From IMG/VR virus record IMGVR_UViG_3300030047_000141, positions 1 to 20,627 of that record: a stretch of DNA of 20,627 bases; one strand, 5' to 3'. This document shows, one piece after another, positions 1-6,019 of the stretch. Source of the DNA: a virus. Position numbers and translations under genes: made by a program. How positions within the stretch are numbered: position 1 is the stretch's first letter; every line of letters starts with the position of its first letter. The notes beneath the pieces were generated by a model. That model had not been told where the DNA came from, made no database searches, and saw nothing but the letters and a program-made list of their open reading frames with translations.

Positions 1-54
1 ATTTCGACCCAAGCTGACAATCACATCGTGATAAAATTAAGGAGAGCGATATGA
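1..54 (+). CDS. possible 3' end of an upstream gene (partial)
   Basis: Frame 1 is open from the window edge to TGA at 52-54 and would encode a tail ending ...HIVIKLRRAI. Its stop would overlap the ATG of the next gene as ATGA, the same junction used at six other gene boundaries in this window. The other two frames stop earlier within the first 31 bases, so a gene ending there cannot be excluded. The fragment is too short to name. Confidence 0.3.
   Translation: MSTQADNHIVIKLRRAI
39..44 (+). promoter_or_regulatory. ribosome binding site of the SLOG gene
   Basis: AAGGAG lies 6 bases before the ATG at 51, close to ideal spacing, and fixes that start. Confidence 0.75.
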
Positions 55-530
55 GTCGTGCTATTGTCGCCGGCGGGAGGAATTTCTGCTGGTCGTTCGC
101 GCAAAACAGGCTATATCTTCCCGATAATGAAATAAGAAAACACGCTGAATGGTACTTGACTATCATGTTCGCAAAACACCAGGTTGATTTCGTGCTTTGC
201 GGCGGCGCGCCCGGTGCAGACGCTCTCGGGCTCGAATTTGCAAAGTCGCATGGCATTCACGGCATGATATATCAGGCGAAGTGGTCGGACCTTACCGTCG
301 AAGGTGCGGTTATAAAAACACGCCGAAATACCGGTGAAAAATATAATTCTGTTGCCGGTCCGCAGCGAAACGAGAGAATGGCACAAAACGCTGACATTTG
401 TATTCTGTTTCCTGGTGGTTCCGGAACCGAAGATATGGAACGCCGATCGGTCGCGCACGGATTGATAGTCGAGAAATACAAAGAACCGGTTGAAATGGAG
501 GGCATACCAAGTGATAACTTACCGTATTAG
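51..530 (+). CDS. SLOG-superfamily (DUF2493/YspA-like) protein
   Basis: This 159-residue protein has the signature of the DUF2493 branch of the SLOG Rossmann-like fold, a family that binds nucleotide-derived ligands and is common in phages. Seen in order: a first strand with IVAGGRNF (residues 5-12), the phosphate-binding GGAPGADALGLEFA loop and helix (51-64), an aromatic step QAKW (75-78), AGPQRNERM (102-110), and ADICILFPGGSGTEDM (114-129), which is the family's 'AD..I.FPGG.GT.DM' motif. An insert around 80-101 is longer than usual. All hallmark glycines are present, so ligand binding is probably intact. The family can sense nucleotide signals or process nucleotide metabolites, and its role in phages is unproven. 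The gene overlaps the next by 20 bases, indicating co-translation. Family assignment is confident; function is open. Confidence 0.85.
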   Translation: MSRAIVAGGRNFCWSFAQNRLYLPDNEIRKHAEWYLTIMFAKHQVDFVLCGGAPGADALGLEFAKSHGIHGMIYQAKWSDLTVEGAVIKTRRNTGEKYNSVAGPQRNERMAQNADICILFPGGSGTEDMERRSVAHGLIVEKYKEPVEMEGIPSDNLPY

Positions 531-1020
531 TTTTAGTGGATGGCGAGACTTTGCGTTCAAGCTTCTTGTGGTATGTATAATTACTGCGTTAATTTTTTAC
601 CTCAGAATAAAGACTCCGTTCGATCATTCATATCCTTACAACGTGCGAGAAAAAACACTTTCGATATACGAGCAGGCCGAGTTGTCAACCGGAGCGCCGG
701 CGCATTTCCTGAAGGGAATCGCTCATGCTGAATCGTCCGAAGGTCGCAAGATGAATCATCCGAATAAAGACGATATAGGGATGTTCGGTCTTCATGAAAC
801 AAAAGAGATTCACGCATACAGGGCTCGTTTGTTTGGTGAGTACGATGCAGCAGACCCGCACGACTCGGCATACGTTACCGGAATGCTTTTCATGACGAGC
901 CTAGAATCAACAAAATCAGAAGCAATCGCAATTTGTTCACATCATCAGGGGCCGAAAGGAGTTCTGCGTGACGGACTTGATGAAAAATATCTCAATATGG
1001 TCATAAGGGGCATGGAATGA
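511..1020 (+). CDS. membrane-anchored lytic transglycosylase/lysozyme-like protein
   Basis: GTG at 511 is the preferred start: GGAGG(G) at 497-502 sits 8 bases before it. An upstream in-frame TTG at 490 has no such site. The product is 169 residues. Residues 14-31 (FAFKLLVVCIITALIFYL) form one membrane helix with basic residues on either side. The rest resembles an SLT/lysozyme-type fold: FLKGIAHAESSEG (66-78) carries the usual catalytic glutamate (E74) in an 'IAxxESS' context, DIGMFGLHE (88-96) resembles the 'GxxGLMQ' loop, and AICSHHQGPKG (140-150) resembles the late 'A..YN.G' helix. It would cut peptidoglycan, either for lysis or for local wall remodelling. The membrane anchor suggests a signal-anchor endolysin released or activated at the membrane. 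The distance from the tail genes argues against a tail-tip enzyme. Fold is likely; exact activity unproven. Confidence 0.65.
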   Translation: MITYRISFSGWRDFAFKLLVVCIITALIFYLRIKTPFDHSYPYNVREKTLSIYEQAELSTGAPAHFLKGIAHAESSEGRKMNHPNKDDIGMFGLHETKEIHAYRARLFGEYDAADPHDSAYVTGMLFMTSLESTKSEAIAICSHHQGPKGVLRDGLDEKYLNMVIRGME

Positions 1021-1601
1021 ACGGAAAAGCATACGCAAACAGGAAGCCGGCCGAAGAAAGGCCCGAGAGCGACAATTACCCAACCCCGATTCCGCTTATT
1101 CATCAACTTCTCGGTCGCGGAATACTGAGCGTTAGGACGCGCTATGACGACCCCGGATGCGGAGACGGGCAGTTAGTGAGAACGGTAAACGCAATGGGAT
1201 ACCATTGTACGGGTGATGATATTCGCATGACCGGTGTCGACTTTCTCACTGACAACAGAAAGCGCGAAGCGATTCTAACAAACGCGCCATTCTCTATTTA
1301 TGACGAATTCATACTTCATGCGAAGGAGGTGGCTCCGATTGTAATAAGTATCGGAAAAACAAATTTCCTCGGATCGCATTCAAGGACCACGAACGGACTA
1401 TGGAAAAACCTGAAGGCTGTCTATGTTTTTGATCGTCAGGTTGACTATCGCACTCCGCTCGGAAGCATGGAGCTATATGTAGGAAATCTGATTACCGGAT
1501 GGTTTGTTTGGGATCGTTCATGGCACAAGGACTATGCCATGATGCGAACAATTAATATCCAGAAGTACTGCACTCTCGGTGCATTTAAGGAGTCAGTATG
1601 A
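1017..1601 (+). CDS. DNA methyltransferase-like protein with altered motif IV
   Basis: The 194-residue protein resembles phage S-adenosylmethionine-dependent methyltransferase-like proteins. It has YPTP..LIHQLL (21-32), a motif I equivalent DPGCGDG (45-51) for SAM, a following GDD (66-68), GVDFL (73-77), and NAPF (89-92) where DNA amino-methyltransferases carry (D/N)PP(F/Y/W). After this come DEFILHAKE (96-104), an R-x-x-x-Y segment (DRQVDYRT, 139-146) and a C-terminal GWFVWDRSW (161-169), all typical of this phage family. The first catalytic-loop proline is alanine, so activity may be altered or lost. The start overlaps the preceding stop as ATGA. Probable roles are modification of phage DNA to evade restriction, or a non-catalytic DNA/SAM-binding role. 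Confidence 0.7.
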   Translation: MNGKAYANRKPAEERPESDNYPTPIPLIHQLLGRGILSVRTRYDDPGCGDGQLVRTVNAMGYHCTGDDIRMTGVDFLTDNRKREAILTNAPFSIYDEFILHAKEVAPIVISIGKTNFLGSHSRTTNGLWKNLKAVYVFDRQVDYRTPLGSMELYVGNLITGWFVWDRSWHKDYAMMRTINIQKYCTLGAFKESV

Positions 1602-1726
1602 TCGCATTATTCATTCCTGTATTCGTTCTTTTCTGCATCGGTGCTGCAGGATACTTTTCCTACTATCTCTGCCGCGAGTTTTTCAAATGGATCGTTTCCG
1701 TATTCAAAAGCGATGGTAGTGATTGA
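1598..1726 (+). CDS. 42-residue single-pass membrane peptide
   Basis: ATG at 1598 overlaps the methyltransferase-like stop (ATGA), and AAGGAG at 1587-1592 is 5 bases upstream, so translation is well supported despite the small size. The product begins MIALFIPVFVLFCIGAAGYF, a hydrophobic stretch covering about residues 2-25, followed by a short basic/aromatic tail ending KSDGSD. One membrane helix with N-out, C-in topology is expected. Small membrane peptides near phage lysozyme genes may be holins, antiholins or lysis regulators. Here the lysozyme-like gene is two genes upstream, so this is only a suggestion. Its stop codon TGA lies inside the -35 box of the promoter for the next gene. Confidence 0.7.
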   Translation: MIALFIPVFVLFCIGAAGYFSYYLCREFFKWIVSVFKSDGSD

Positions 1727-1751
1727 CATCGGGAATTTCAGGGTGTATTAT
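1723..1751 (+). promoter_or_regulatory. sigma70-type promoter for a leaderless transcript
   Basis: A perfect -35 TTGACA (1723-1728) is followed after exactly 17 bases by TATTAT (1746-1751, 5 of 6 to TATAAT). Six bases separate the -10 from the A of ATG at 1758, so the predicted transcription start is that A itself. The TGA of the preceding gene (1724-1726) is embedded in the -35. No ribosome binding site would be on such an RNA. Confidence 0.7.
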
Positions 1752-1757
1752 CCATGA

Positions 1758-2039
1758 ATGATAAGGTTGACAACATACCAAAGAAAGGTAATGGATTACA
1801 TCCTGTATCTTCATTCTCATGAGGAATATATAACCTTCACGAAAATAGGCAGGCATTTTGGCATGTCGCTACAGGCCGCGAAGTTTTGCTGCCAAGACCT
1901 CATGATGAAGGGATACATAGAACTCAAGCCGTACGAGGTAGCAAAGAAAGGACATATAGGCAGGTGGGAGTTCATCTTAAAAGAAAAATCACTCGCCGTT
2001 GATTTTATGAATAAGGTTTTGTCGGAGGATTCAAAATGA
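1758..2039 (+). CDS. winged-helix DNA-binding protein
   Basis: The 93-residue product opens with LTTYQRKVMDYI (4-15), resembling the first helix of the LexA/MarR-like winged helix ('LTxxQxxVLxxI'). A helix-turn-helix follows (ITFTKIGRHFGMSLQAAKFC, 25-44), then a wing-entry motif (LMMKGYIEL, 48-56) and a two-strand wing. It lacks the LexA peptidase domain, so it is probably a small regulator. The start at 1758 is chosen because helix 1 needs it; the in-frame ATG at 1791 would remove that helix. There is no ribosome binding site, and the strong promoter just upstream places +1 on this ATG, implying a leaderless mRNA. It may regulate late promoters, perhaps the second promoter at 4134; that is inference. 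Confidence 0.7.
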   Translation: MIRLTTYQRKVMDYILYLHSHEEYITFTKIGRHFGMSLQAAKFCCQDLMMKGYIELKPYEVAKKGHIGRWEFILKEKSLAVDFMNKVLSEDSK

Positions 2040-2533
2040 TTCTTGATTTAAATGTAGCAGAAAAAGACCGATTGCTCCGACTCGCGAGTCTGGGTCTCCA
2101 GAGGTGTGAAAAACCACTTGCCAGCGATTCAAGATTGCTTAAAAAGATATCTAGGTCTATGACCAGGATAAATCCGCGTTCTGCAAAGAATAAGGGCGCA
2201 TCTTGGCAGAAAGAAATGTGCGAAATGATTTCTCGCATAACTGGGATACCGTTCGATCAATCGAGCGATTCTTGCGATATTCACTCACGCGAAATGGGTC
2301 TATCCGGAGCGGACATAATCGTTCGCGGAAAGGCCCGTATGCTTTTCCCGTTCGATCCGGAGTGCAAGAACTGCAATTCACTCTCTCTCCCGGAGTGGGT
2401 TCGTCAAGCGAAGGCGAATGCAAAATCAGGAAACTGGATCTTGTTTGTAAAGTCGCCGAAACTTGAAGAAAATATTGCAATCTTGAGCGTAACTCAATTC
2501 GAGCGCATCGCGGCGACGGTCGCAGAAATATAA
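2036..2533 (+). CDS. PD-(D/E)XK nuclease-like protein
   Basis: The 165-residue protein starts at an ATGA overlap with a strong GGAGG (2024-2028) 7 bases upstream. Residues 46-140 resemble a phage nuclease-like family: NPRSAKNKGASWQKEM (46-61) supplies the first helix with E60, SGADII (90-95) gives the acidic D93, and ECKN (109-112) gives the E-x-K pair of a PD-(D/E)XK active site. LSLPEWVRQAKAN (116-128) and WILFVKS (134-140) complete the core helix and strand. The likely job is cutting branched or double-stranded DNA, for example debranching DNA before packaging as Holliday-junction resolvases do, or use as a homing/restriction-like nuclease. Its place just upstream of the packaging genes fits a maturation role. 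Substrate not determinable. Confidence 0.65.
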   Translation: MILDLNVAEKDRLLRLASLGLQRCEKPLASDSRLLKKISRSMTRINPRSAKNKGASWQKEMCEMISRITGIPFDQSSDSCDIHSREMGLSGADIIVRGKARMLFPFDPECKNCNSLSLPEWVRQAKANAKSGNWILFVKSPKLEENIAILSVTQFERIAATVAEI

Positions 2534-2543
2534 AGGAGTCATT

Positions 2544-2780
2544 ATGGTATCAAATGCTATTGTCGGGAAAAAGGTATGGTTTGTCAGGATGTCCACTGAC
2601 TCGATCGTTTCTGGTACTGTGATTGGAATAGGCCCCGCAACTGATGGGCGCGTTGTTTATATAATCAGGCCGACGTTCGGGAAGAAGAACACCAGAAGGC
2701 TCAGTGAGTTCGTCTGGCCATCTTCAAGAGAGGCTCGTGATTTTTATTCTACCTGGAAGACGCAGGCCATTCCAGAATGA
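2544..2780 (+). CDS. small hypothetical protein, beta-rich
   Basis: The ATG at 2544 has AAAGGAG about 5-6 bases upstream. The 78-residue product alternates short hydrophobic strands and glycines (IVGKKVWFVRMSTDSIVSG, VIGIGPATDGRVVYIIRPTFG), which suggests a small SH3-like or OB-like barrel, followed by a basic/tryptophan-rich C-terminal segment. No signal peptide or membrane helix is visible. I do not recognise the family. Its stop overlaps the next start as ATGA, so it is co-translated with the following unknown gene. Confidence 0.65.
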   Translation: MVSNAIVGKKVWFVRMSTDSIVSGTVIGIGPATDGRVVYIIRPTFGKKNTRRLSEFVWPSSREARDFYSTWKTQAIPE

Positions 2781-3196
2781 TAAGCAGAGAACTCTTAATT
2801 ATCGGCGGGGCTGGAGAGATCGTTTCGCTTGATGGCCAAACGGAAGAAATATGGTCGCTTAATGCTTGTCCAGTGCCGTTTTCGGATCGAGTATATGAAT
2901 TCCACGAATCGAAAAGGAAGAGTCCGGATTTATACTTTTGGAGGAATATCCCGAAGGACAAGATTCTATCTCTCAACCTTCCGCTCGGAAATTCTATCTG
3001 CATAATGCTTTGCAATGCGATAGTAGAATGCCGATTTGATAGCATTCAGGTGCTTGCCTCTCCGCTTATCGTTGGTCCTGAATATACCAGAGAGCGACCA
3101 GCACTCGCCTGCTGTGTTTGGTACGCGAATAATATAGCAAAAATCCCGACCTTTTGGGCCGGAGGAATAGATTTCAACAAGGTGTATGAACTATGA
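2777..3196 (+). CDS. phage protein of unknown function with EIWSLN...RVYEFH motif
   Basis: The 139-residue protein begins with a Rossmann-like first strand and glycine loop, LLIIGGAGEI (6-15), followed by EEIWSLNACP (23-32) and DRVYEFHES (37-45). This arrangement ('IxIxGxA...EIWGLN...DRxFExH') recurs in a widespread family of phage proteins of unknown function. I recall the pattern but cannot search for it. Middle and C-terminal parts contain further strands (SICIMLCNAIVE, IQVLASPLIVGP) and the segment ALACCVWYANN. No ribosome binding site is clear; the ATGA overlap suggests coupling to the preceding gene. Nucleotide or nucleotide-sugar binding is plausible from the first loop but not shown. 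Confidence 0.6.
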   Translation: MISRELLIIGGAGEIVSLDGQTEEIWSLNACPVPFSDRVYEFHESKRKSPDLYFWRNIPKDKILSLNLPLGNSICIMLCNAIVECRFDSIQVLASPLIVGPEYTRERPALACCVWYANNIAKIPTFWAGGIDFNKVYEL

Positions 3197-4137
3197 CATT
3201 AAACCCAGGACTGAAGAAATTTATAGACATCGCCGGAGTTGCCGTCGCGCTCATTGCTGACTTAACCATAATTCCGATCTGTATGTTTACCATAGCGCCT
3301 GACGCGCTGACCAAGACGGCGTTTATCATGATCGGGGTTGTGATTGTCCTATTTGTGTTCAGGTCTTGGTCAACCGGATGGGTTGTGTTGTGGCTCGTAT
3401 TCGCTTCGCTTGTATTCTTTTTTGATTATTCTTTCGCTCTTGCAACGATGAAAAACAAAGACGCATTGGTTGCTGCTGAAAAGAATATAGAGCTTCTTGT
3501 TAAAAACGACGAAACAATAAAAAGCCTTAATATTGATATTGCCTCGCAGAAAGAAACGGTAAAGTCGTATGTTCTCGATTACCAACGGCCGCACGTCAGG
3601 GCAACCCTCGACCAGATATTCTTTAACCAGCAGGCGGCGCAAGCAAAGGTTGACGAATATGAAAAAAAGAGAGATGCACGAAAAAGTGAAATATCAGGCA
3701 CTGTTGCATCAAAAGTGAAAATGTCATCAGACGATGTTTTTGAAGCAATTCCTCAGGCGATAAGTGATAGGCGGTATATGCAACTTATTGTATTTTTCAT
3801 ACTTTTTGTAGGTCTTCAGGCGATAACGGTCACAAGTATAGAGCCGGACGAAAAGAAAAATAAACGCAAGTCGGTAGAAACTCAAATAAAAGAAGTAATA
3901 AAAGAGGTTCCGGTTGAGGTCGTCAAAGAGGTAATAAAGGAGATCGATCGTCCTATTCCTGAATTTATAGAGAACAAGGACGATCTTGTGGCTGTTACAA
4001 ATTGGAAGGACCTGTGGCGTAAAAACGCAACATCAAGGAAAAGCCAGTCGGCCCTAGATATGATTGATACGATAGATCGCATTCTTGATGGTCGTAAAAA
4101 ATATATTACCGAACTTAACAACAAGAACAATACTTGA
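3193..4137 (+). CDS. multi-pass membrane protein with coiled coils
   Basis: The 314-residue protein has an N-terminal cluster of about three membrane helices (residues 11-34, 42-57, 62-84), a charged helical region likely to be coiled coil (about 88-170), a fourth membrane helix (196-214), and a C-terminal charged region. The latter includes a repetitive KEVIKEVPVEVVKEVIKE segment (233-250) and another helix. With four helices both coiled domains would lie on the same side, most likely the cytoplasm given their lysine-rich flanks. The start overlaps the previous stop (ATGA), with AAGGTG at 3179-3184 as a weak ribosome binding site. I do not recognise a family. Position just before the terminase operon is unusual for a membrane protein of this size. 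Superinfection exclusion or a membrane-associated assembly role are only guesses. Its TGA lies inside the next promoter's -35. Confidence 0.7.
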   Translation: MTLNPGLKKFIDIAGVAVALIADLTIIPICMFTIAPDALTKTAFIMIGVVIVLFVFRSWSTGWVVLWLVFASLVFFFDYSFALATMKNKDALVAAEKNIELLVKNDETIKSLNIDIASQKETVKSYVLDYQRPHVRATLDQIFFNQQAAQAKVDEYEKKRDARKSEISGTVASKVKMSSDDVFEAIPQAISDRRYMQLIVFFILFVGLQAITVTSIEPDEKKNKRKSVETQIKEVIKEVPVEVVKEVIKEIDRPIPEFIENKDDLVAVTNWKDLWRKNATSRKSQSALDMIDTIDRILDGRKKYITELNNKNNT

Positions 4138-4161
4138 CAATTTGTCATTCTTTCTGATAAT
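4134..4161 (+). promoter_or_regulatory. sigma70-type promoter of the packaging operon, leaderless
   Basis: A perfect -35 TTGACA (4134-4139) is followed by GATAAT (4156-4161, 5 of 6 to consensus) at 16-base spacing; ATAATA at 17 is the alternative. Six bases separate it from the ATG at 4168, so the predicted +1 is that A. The TGA of the preceding gene (4135-4137) sits inside the -35, exactly as at 1723. Confidence 0.7.
4135..4147 (+). promoter_or_regulatory. 13-bp palindrome overlapping the -35 (candidate operator)
   Basis: TGACAA-T-TTGTCA is a perfect inverted repeat centred on 4141 that covers most of the -35 box and the first bases of the spacer. A repressor bound here would block RNA polymerase. 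The winged-helix protein at 1758 is the only clear regulator candidate in the window. The upstream promoter at 1723 lacks a matching repeat. Confidence 0.45.
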
Positions 4162-4167
4162 AGGTGT

Positions 4168-4530
4168 ATGGCAAACCCACCAGCACTCGGAAAGAAAGAA
4201 ACTCAATACCTCACTACTGCAATATATAAAGCCGGAGACCTCGTCGAGCGATTCGTCAACGAAGAAGGCGTCCCTGTCGAAATGGCCCGTCGTCAAATTC
4301 TCGAAGAGCTTATCTGGCGAGAGGCTATGCCGCTCAATAAAGAAACCGGAATGTTCGAACTTGGTTCATGGAAGGCTATTGATATAATCAGAGAGAGTGA
4401 GCCGAAAAACGAAGACGGCGGAAGCAATGCGCTCGAAACCCTACTGCTAAAGCTGGCGGAAAAAGTAGAATCATCAAAACAAAACAAAAACCTCATAGCG
4501 CCGAACGACGGAGAAACGCATGACGATTGA
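4168..4530 (+). CDS. putative terminase small subunit
   Basis: This 120-residue, mostly helical protein lies directly before the large terminase and overlaps it by 11 bases, the usual place for the small subunit that recognises viral DNA and loads the motor. Residues 8-55 (GKKETQYLTTAIYKAGDLVE... through RRQILEELIWREAMPL) could form the helical DNA-binding part. A second helix around 86-103 (ALETLLLKLAEKVESSK) may drive oligomerisation, and the tail is acidic and polar. No family motif is diagnostic, so the call rests on position and size. The only purine-rich stretch before the ATG (AGGTG) is 2 bases away, too close to work. With the promoter geometry this predicts a leaderless message. Confidence 0.55.
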   Translation: MANPPALGKKETQYLTTAIYKAGDLVERFVNEEGVPVEMARRQILEELIWREAMPLNKETGMFELGSWKAIDIIRESEPKNEDGGSNALETLLLKLAEKVESSKQNKNLIAPNDGETHDD

Positions 4531-6010
4531 AGACCTTCGTGAGTATTACTTTGACAAGGCGTATGAATTCGTTTGCGACATTGTGTTCATGGGGACCGAA
4601 ATAACTGAAAGGAATGGACCCTCCCAGCAACAAAAACTCGTGCTTGACGCCTGCTCGTTGTCTGCAAGAGACAGGAAGCCGGTTTCGTGTAAATCTGCTC
4701 ACGGAACAGGGAAAACTTGCCTCGCAGCTTGGGTTGTGTACTGGTTTCTTTTTACCCATCCATACAGTAAAGTTGGCGCAACCGCTCCGACCGAAAGACA
4801 GTTGAAAAATGGGTTATGGGGAGAATTGAGTAAATGGATTCAGCGATCCGATGCACTCAAAAGTTTTTTTGTATGGAAGTCAGAGAAGATTGAAGTAAAA
4901 GGGAAGGGAATATCGTGGTCTGCAGAACTCCGGACATCATACAGGCCTGAAAACCTTGCAGGTCTTCACGGAGAAAATGGATGCCTCATAATTGTTGACG
5001 AAGCTTCGGGAATTCTTGACGATGCTATATGGGATACACTATCAGGCGCAATGTCTGATATAGGTTCATTTATGCTCATGATTGGAAACCCAACACAGGT
5101 TCGCGGTAACTTCCATCGATCTTTTACCAGCAAGAACAGCAACGCTCGATGTTTGACGCTTTCAGCATTGACAAAAGGGTATCGCGGAGATCCTGGGTTC
5201 CCGAAAGAGATCGCCGACAAATACGGAGTAGATTCGGACCAGTATCGCGTTCGTGTACTCGGTGAATTCCCGATCGATTCGCCAACCGCCTTCATAAAAC
5301 TCAGGGCACTTCAGGATTGTTATGGCAGGCCTTACGAGCAGGCATTCTTCCCGATAATCGCCGTAGACCCAGCCGATGCTGGAAATGACGCAACAGAAAT
5401 TGTAGCCGGCAACGGATATCGAGTATTCTACAAGAGGACAATCGAAGGATCAACCGACGGTGCAATAAACGGACAGGCGGTGCTCATGATGATCCACAAG
5501 ATGCGCGACAACTGCAAAGATATGGGCTTTCATCCAGACGTTACGATAAAAGTTGTATTCGACCGTACTGGAATTGGTGCAGGAATGCAAACATATCTCC
5601 AAGGGTTCCAGGTTTCTGAGAATTTCAAACTCATTCCCGTACACGGTGCAGAGTCCGGAAACGCCGAATACGAAGACATGTCCGACCTTCTTTGGGGTAA
5701 CATGAAAGCGCTTCTCTATCTATTATCGATTCCTCACTACAATGAAGGACCGAAGGCCGAAGGAGAAGGATTTGACGTTGCGTATTTTGAAGAACTCGAA
5801 GACCAGATATGCGGAAGAAATTACGAAGTGCTTGAATCGAACAACAAGATAAAACTCGAATCAAAGGCAGCGTTGAAACGCCGAGGCAAGGGATCTCCAA
5901 ACAAAGGCGATGCACTTTCCTTGTACCTTTTCCCGTTCCTTCGCAACGGCATTGACAAGCGTTCTAATTCTGGTCAAAATTATTCAGCTCGGGTAAATCT
6001 TGGCGATTAA
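4520..6010 (+). CDS. terL: terminase large subunit
   Basis: The 496-residue motor packages DNA into the prohead by ATP hydrolysis and cuts it with a C-terminal nuclease. In the ATPase half: Walker A SAHGTGKT (59-66, K65/T66), an aromatic/basic ATAPTERQ segment (87-94), Walker B LIIVDEAS (156-163, D160 with catalytic E161), and the coupling motif IGNPTQ (188-193). In the nuclease half the RNase H-like acidic residues are D283 (AVDPADAGND, 281-290), D348 (VVFDRTGIGAG, 345-355) and D464 (NKGDALSLYL, 461-470). All key residues are present and the length is normal. GGAGAAACGC precedes the ATG. The gene overlaps the putative small subunit and is followed after 9 bases by the portal. Confidence 0.95.
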   Translation: MTIEDLREYYFDKAYEFVCDIVFMGTEITERNGPSQQQKLVLDACSLSARDRKPVSCKSAHGTGKTCLAAWVVYWFLFTHPYSKVGATAPTERQLKNGLWGELSKWIQRSDALKSFFVWKSEKIEVKGKGISWSAELRTSYRPENLAGLHGENGCLIIVDEASGILDDAIWDTLSGAMSDIGSFMLMIGNPTQVRGNFHRSFTSKNSNARCLTLSALTKGYRGDPGFPKEIADKYGVDSDQYRVRVLGEFPIDSPTAFIKLRALQDCYGRPYEQAFFPIIAVDPADAGNDATEIVAGNGYRVFYKRTIEGSTDGAINGQAVLMMIHKMRDNCKDMGFHPDVTIKVVFDRTGIGAGMQTYLQGFQVSENFKLIPVHGAESGNAEYEDMSDLLWGNMKALLYLLSIPHYNEGPKAEGEGFDVAYFEELEDQICGRNYEVLESNNKIKLESKAALKRRGKGSPNKGDALSLYLFPFLRNGIDKRSNSGQNYSARVNLGD

Positions 6011-6019
6011 GGGGTTTTT

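Noticed and set aside
14-37. Promoter CTGACA...TAAAAT and small inverted repeat ATCAC-ATC-GTGAT before the first gene
   Set aside because: Spacing is only 12 bases and the stem only 5 bp; TGATAAAAT could be an extended -10, but upstream context is cut by the window edge.
1767-1795. Second TTGACA at 1767 inside the winged-helix gene
   Set aside because: No -10 at suitable spacing; TTGACA also recurs in several other coding positions without promoter context.
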